From Candidatus Blautia pullistercoris (GTDB taxonomy: Bacteria; Bacillota; Clostridia; Lachnospirales; Lachnospiraceae), in assembly GCA_019114545.1 (NCBI GenBank), contig DXFG01000055.1, positions 1-43,618 on the forward strand: 43,618 nt of DNA. The letters are read 5' to 3'. Shown here in pieces: positions 40,772 to 43,618 of the stretch. The notes beneath the pieces were generated by a model. That model was not told the DNA's origin and ran no database searches. It saw only the letters and a list, made by a program, of their open reading frames with translations. Position 1 is the first letter of the stretch, and the number at the start of each line of letters is the position of its first letter. Both the position numbers and the translations under genes were made by a program.

Positions 40772-42184
40772 ATGAGTAATACCAGTACTTTAGAAAAGAA
40801 GAAAAAATTTTCCGCACCCCATATTTATCTTTTGCTTATTGTGGTGATTGTTTTTTGCACCCTGCTGACCTGGATCCTGCCGGCAGGAGAATTTGACCGT
40901 ACAGTTAATGAAGCCGGGACCGAGGTAGTAGTGCCGGGAACTTTCCATGAAGTGGAACAAAGCCCTGTGGGACCTTTTCAGATGGTGCAGGATCTATATG
41001 TGGGAATGAATGATGCGGCAGGCGTTGTGTTTTTTGTTTTTATTTCTTATGCATCTATCAGTATTATTATTTCCAGCGGGGCTTTCAATGGCCTGGTGGC
41101 TTTTCTTCTTAAAATACTCAAGGGAAAGGCCCGGGCGGCGATCATACCTATTTTCATAACCATCATCGGCATCGGATCATCTACGATTGGTCTGTATGAA
41201 GAGGTATTTCCTTTTATACCGGTATTTGTGGGAATCTGTATTGCCATGGGCTATGATGCAGTAGTAGGCTTGGCCATTGTGGCTCTGGGGGCCGGACTGG
41301 GATATTCAGGGGCTACCATTAATCCCTTTACTGTGGGACTGGCACAGGGGATTGCCGGACTTCCTACCATGACAGGAATCGGATTCAGAATCTTTTGTCA
41401 TCTTTGTTTTATTATTGTGGGTTCTGTGCTGACTATCCGTTACGCCCTGAAAATTCAGGCGGATCCTACGAAAAGCGTAGTCTATGCGGACGGCCCTTCC
41501 CGTTTTGCCATGAGCGAAGATGATATACATAAACATCCTTTCGGAATCCGGGAAAAACTGGTTTTAGTTGTTCTGGTCATTGGCATTGGAGTGATTGTAT
41601 ACGGCAGCAGGACTTATGGATGGTATTTCCAGGAGCTGTCTGCGGTGTTTATTATCATGGGGATCATCAGCGCCATTATCATGGGTCTGGGACCTAATGC
41701 CATTGCGGAAAAATTTGCCGACGGATTTAAAGATATTGCCTTTGCATGTATGGCGATAGGTATTGCCAGAGGTATCCTGATCGTGCTTCAGGACGGCTGT
41801 ATTATTGACACAGTAGTCTATTATGCCTCCCTGCCTCTGGCAAATGTACCTACCTGGCTTTCAGGTGTAGCCATGCTTATCGTACAGACCATCATCAGCT
41901 TTTTCATCGGCTCCGGATCCGGACAGGCAGCCACAAGTATGCCGATTATGGCCCCTCTTGCAGATCTGCTGGGATTTTCCAGAGAGACTGCTGTACTGGC
42001 ATTTCAGATGAGCGACGGTCTGACAAACTCTCTGTGGCCTACTGGTATGACGGCTGTTATGTGCAGTCTGGCGGGAATTAAGATGCATAAATGGTGGAAA
42101 TGGTTCGTACCTGTATTTATTTGCCTGTTTATTACAGAGGCTGTCCTGATGGTTATTGCTGTCCAGACGGGATTCGGTCTTTAA
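40772..42184 (+). CDS. YfcC-family carrier (C4-dicarboxylate anaerobic carrier superfamily)
   Basis: 470 residues, about 12 helices. Characteristic segments are LLTWILPAGEFDR near the N-terminus, GIGSSTIGLYEEVFPFIPV, GYSGATINPFTVGLAQGIAG and GSGSGQAATSMPIMAPLADL, which match the YfcC group of PF03606. Members are proposed to carry amino acids, short peptides or dicarboxylates. AAAGAGGAG precedes ATG. The M20 hydrolase upstream points to an acylated amino acid or dipeptide. A strong terminator follows. Confidence 0.88.
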   Translation: MSNTSTLEKKKKFSAPHIYLLLIVVIVFCTLLTWILPAGEFDRTVNEAGTEVVVPGTFHEVEQSPVGPFQMVQDLYVGMNDAAGVVFFVFISYASISIIISSGAFNGLVAFLLKILKGKARAAIIPIFITIIGIGSSTIGLYEEVFPFIPVFVGICIAMGYDAVVGLAIVALGAGLGYSGATINPFTVGLAQGIAGLPTMTGIGFRIFCHLCFIIVGSVLTIRYALKIQADPTKSVVYADGPSRFAMSEDDIHKHPFGIREKLVLVVLVIGIGVIVYGSRTYGWYFQELSAVFIIMGIISAIIMGLGPNAIAEKFADGFKDIAFACMAIGIARGILIVLQDGCIIDTVVYYASLPLANVPTWLSGVAMLIVQTIISFFIGSGSGQAATSMPIMAPLADLLGFSRETAVLAFQMSDGLTNSLWPTGMTAVMCSLAGIKMHKWWKWFVPVFICLFITEAVLMVIAVQTGFGL

Positions 42185-42250
42185 TGGAGAATCGGGTTTT
42201 CAGAAAGATCGGAAATAATATTTTTTGTTGAAGGACACTTAAATTAAGAA

Positions 42251-42292
42251 CACAGATGGAAGAATATAAAATTCGGCCATCTGTGTTTTTTT
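42251..42292 (+). terminator. Terminator of the M20-YfcC operon
   Basis: CACAGATGG and CCATCTGTG with an inner GAAT/ATTC form a long stem followed by seven T. Downstream to 42415 I see only an inverted repeat GTGCGC/GCGCAC and A/T-rich sequence. Confidence 0.93.
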
Positions 42293-42415
42293 GTGCGCCG
42301 GACAGCGGGAAAGATATCCCAAAGCCTTTTTCCTTTTCAGCGCACTTTTCTTTGCTTTAAACAGCATGACAAATAAAAAAGCAGAAGAAAATGAAGAAAA
42401 ATTAAAGCAGATGCT

Positions 42416-43591
42416 TCAGCAGCAGAATGAATGCTTTTTTAGACTGTATCTATACCACAGAAGAAACAAAAGAAATCCTCCACCGCAGAAAATCCCTCCT
42501 GCTGTAAAAGCCAGACGGAGGCTTTTCTGAGCCAGAGATCCGAATATCGGTTCTAACACAGCGCCGGTCAGTTCCAGAAACATAGCCTGAAGGCTCAGGG
42601 CTGTGGCCCGATGGGGAGTAGAAATCTCCCGGTTCTGCAGTTCAGACTGGAGAGGTTGAAAAAGAGCGACCGATCCTTGAATCCCCAGGATACATAATGC
42701 AGAATACAGCGGACTATGGGTCTGTGCCAGTGAAAAACACAAAAAAGCCGGACATAAAAAGCAGCAGGCAGAAAATAAGGGGACTCCCAGTTTCTTTGTA
42801 AGAAAGGCAGACCAGGGTCCTGTCATACCTGCGATTTGGGTCAGAATATATAACAGGGCAATGGTACCGGCTGACAGGCCGCAGGTAATATACTGGGGCT
42901 GATTTAAAAAAACAGTGATATACTGTCTGGTTTCCCCCAGAAGTCCTGCGCCGGAAAGAAACAGAAAGAAGGAGGGGCTGACTGCAAATAAGAAATTCCG
43001 GGAAAGTTTCAGCGGCCTTTTTTTATTCTTTGTAAGAGAAATTTTTGATCCGCCTGGCTTTGGCTCTCCAAGAAACAGGGTAAGAATCAGGGCAAATCCG
43101 TAGGCGGCGGCAGTGAGCAGAGCTGCCCTGCGCCAACAGTTTTTTAAGAAGAGAGAGAAGCAGACCGAAGCAGTCAGAAGCCCGCCGGTTCCCAGACCTT
43201 CGTATATGCCGAAGACTTTCTGGGATTTTCCTTCAGGAGCATAAAGATACAGGAGGGCAATATCCACTCCGGATAACCCGGAGACTGCAATGCTCAGAAA
43301 AATCCGTTCTAAAAGAAACTCCTGAAAGGTCCAGGCCTTCCAGAAAATAATTTTGGAAATAAAGTAAAAGAAACAACACAGGCCCATGGTAAGTCGGTAG
43401 CCGATCCTGTCCGCCAGGATCCCCCAGGGAATTTCCAGCGCAAAACATAAGAAAAGGGATATACTCTCTATAACAGAAATCTGGAAAATGCCCAGACCGG
43501 CTGACTGACGGTACAAAACCGAGGCTGGGCTGTAAAATACCATTCCCTGTAAGAAAGCAATCCCATATAAAAGACAGAGATTCTTCTTCAT
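42416..43591 (-). CDS. MFS transporter
   Basis: 391 residues, 12 helices, with the MFS loop 2-3 motif GILADRIGYRLTM. The first helices (YGIAFLQGMVFYSPASVLYR) and the FLNQPQYITCGLSAGTIALL region do not tell the substrate. AAAGGA precedes ATG by 11 bases. It converges on the YfcC operon and no further gene is linked inside the window. Confidence 0.85.
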   Translation of the reverse strand: MKKNLCLLYGIAFLQGMVFYSPASVLYRQSAGLGIFQISVIESISLFLCFALEIPWGILADRIGYRLTMGLCCFFYFISKIIFWKAWTFQEFLLERIFLSIAVSGLSGVDIALLYLYAPEGKSQKVFGIYEGLGTGGLLTASVCFSLFLKNCWRRAALLTAAAYGFALILTLFLGEPKPGGSKISLTKNKKRPLKLSRNFLFAVSPSFFLFLSGAGLLGETRQYITVFLNQPQYITCGLSAGTIALLYILTQIAGMTGPWSAFLTKKLGVPLFSACCFLCPAFLCFSLAQTHSPLYSALCILGIQGSVALFQPLQSELQNREISTPHRATALSLQAMFLELTGAVLEPIFGSLAQKSLRLAFTAGGIFCGGGFLLFLLWYRYSLKKHSFCC

Positions 43592-43618
43592 GATATTCTA
43601 TTATCCTTTCCATATACA

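Noticed and set aside
42367-42530. Open frame starting MTNKKAEENEEKLKQ at the end of the YfcC terminator region
   Set aside because: The first 20 residues look protein-like, but there is no ribosome-binding site, and the rest is antisense to the MFS gene. At most it is a gene remnant.
1-43618. CRISPR array, prophage, insertion sequence or integrase
   Set aside because: I found no regularly spaced direct repeats, no transposase or integrase motif, and no att-like duplication next to the two tRNA genes.

Overview
The window looks like a chromosomal segment of a gut-type anaerobic Firmicute of the family Lachnospiraceae (Blautia / Mediterraneibacter-like). I infer this from content: a class F flavodiiron protein, DUF4317 and DUF6128-like proteins that are common in that family, consensus sigma-A promoters, strong Shine-Dalgarno sites, intrinsic terminators, and tRNA genes without an encoded CCA. 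I see no phage, transposase, plasmid or CRISPR signature. The genus is not proven from the sequence alone.

Layout. 1-4.6 kb: a small membrane-anchored unknown, then a likely operon of DUF4317, AIM24/TIGR00266 and an NADH-driven flavodiiron oxygen reductase. 4.7-6.4 kb: a hairpin repeat, then an ECF sigma factor with its zinc-finger anti-sigma factor. 6.4-10.9 kb: trehalose locus (treR divergent from treP-treA) with three visible operators. 11.0-12.8 kb: Na/Pi symporter-PhoU protein behind Pho-box-like repeats. 13.0-16.5 kb: tRNA-Pro(CGG), an Lsa-type ABC-F ribosome protection gene behind a roughly 300 nt leader with a three-codon ORF, a DUF6128-like protein, and tRNA-Ser(CGA). 16.6-22 kb: an MFS exporter divergent from an AraC regulator, tadA, a homocysteine methyltransferase and a beta-CASP metallo-hydrolase. 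22.1-36.8 kb: an oligosaccharide locus, probably for xylo-oligosaccharides: AraC regulator, solute-binding lipoprotein, two permeases, YesM/YesN-type two-component pair, GH3, then a DUF4340 lipoprotein and an XRE-membrane protein, and a GH43 enzyme on the opposite strand. 36.9-37.9 kb: a yybP-ykoY (Mn2+) riboswitch with terminator ahead of mntP. 38.1-42.2 kb: a polysaccharide deacetylase with cell-wall-binding repeats, then an M20 amidohydrolase with a YfcC-type carrier. 42.4-43.6 kb: a second MFS transporter.

The genes fit a saccharolytic anaerobe: ABC uptake of oligosaccharides with intracellular GH3/GH43 cleavage, PTS uptake of trehalose, oxygen detoxification, Mn2+ efflux and drug tolerance.

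The most unusual signals are small repeats and leaders rather than a new protein system. (i) A 70-bp hairpin element occurs twice with a compensatory base-pair change; one copy is inserted in frame in a loop of a membrane protein made of 61-residue repeats. (ii) A 96-bp element with GCGATA/TATCGC ends sits directly after terminator T-runs, in two full copies and one deleted copy; one copy lies inside the riboswitch-mntP leader. (iii) The ABC-F leader looks like a ribosome-sensing attenuator. (iv) A structured 91-bp inverted-repeat element at 13138-13228 is unexplained.
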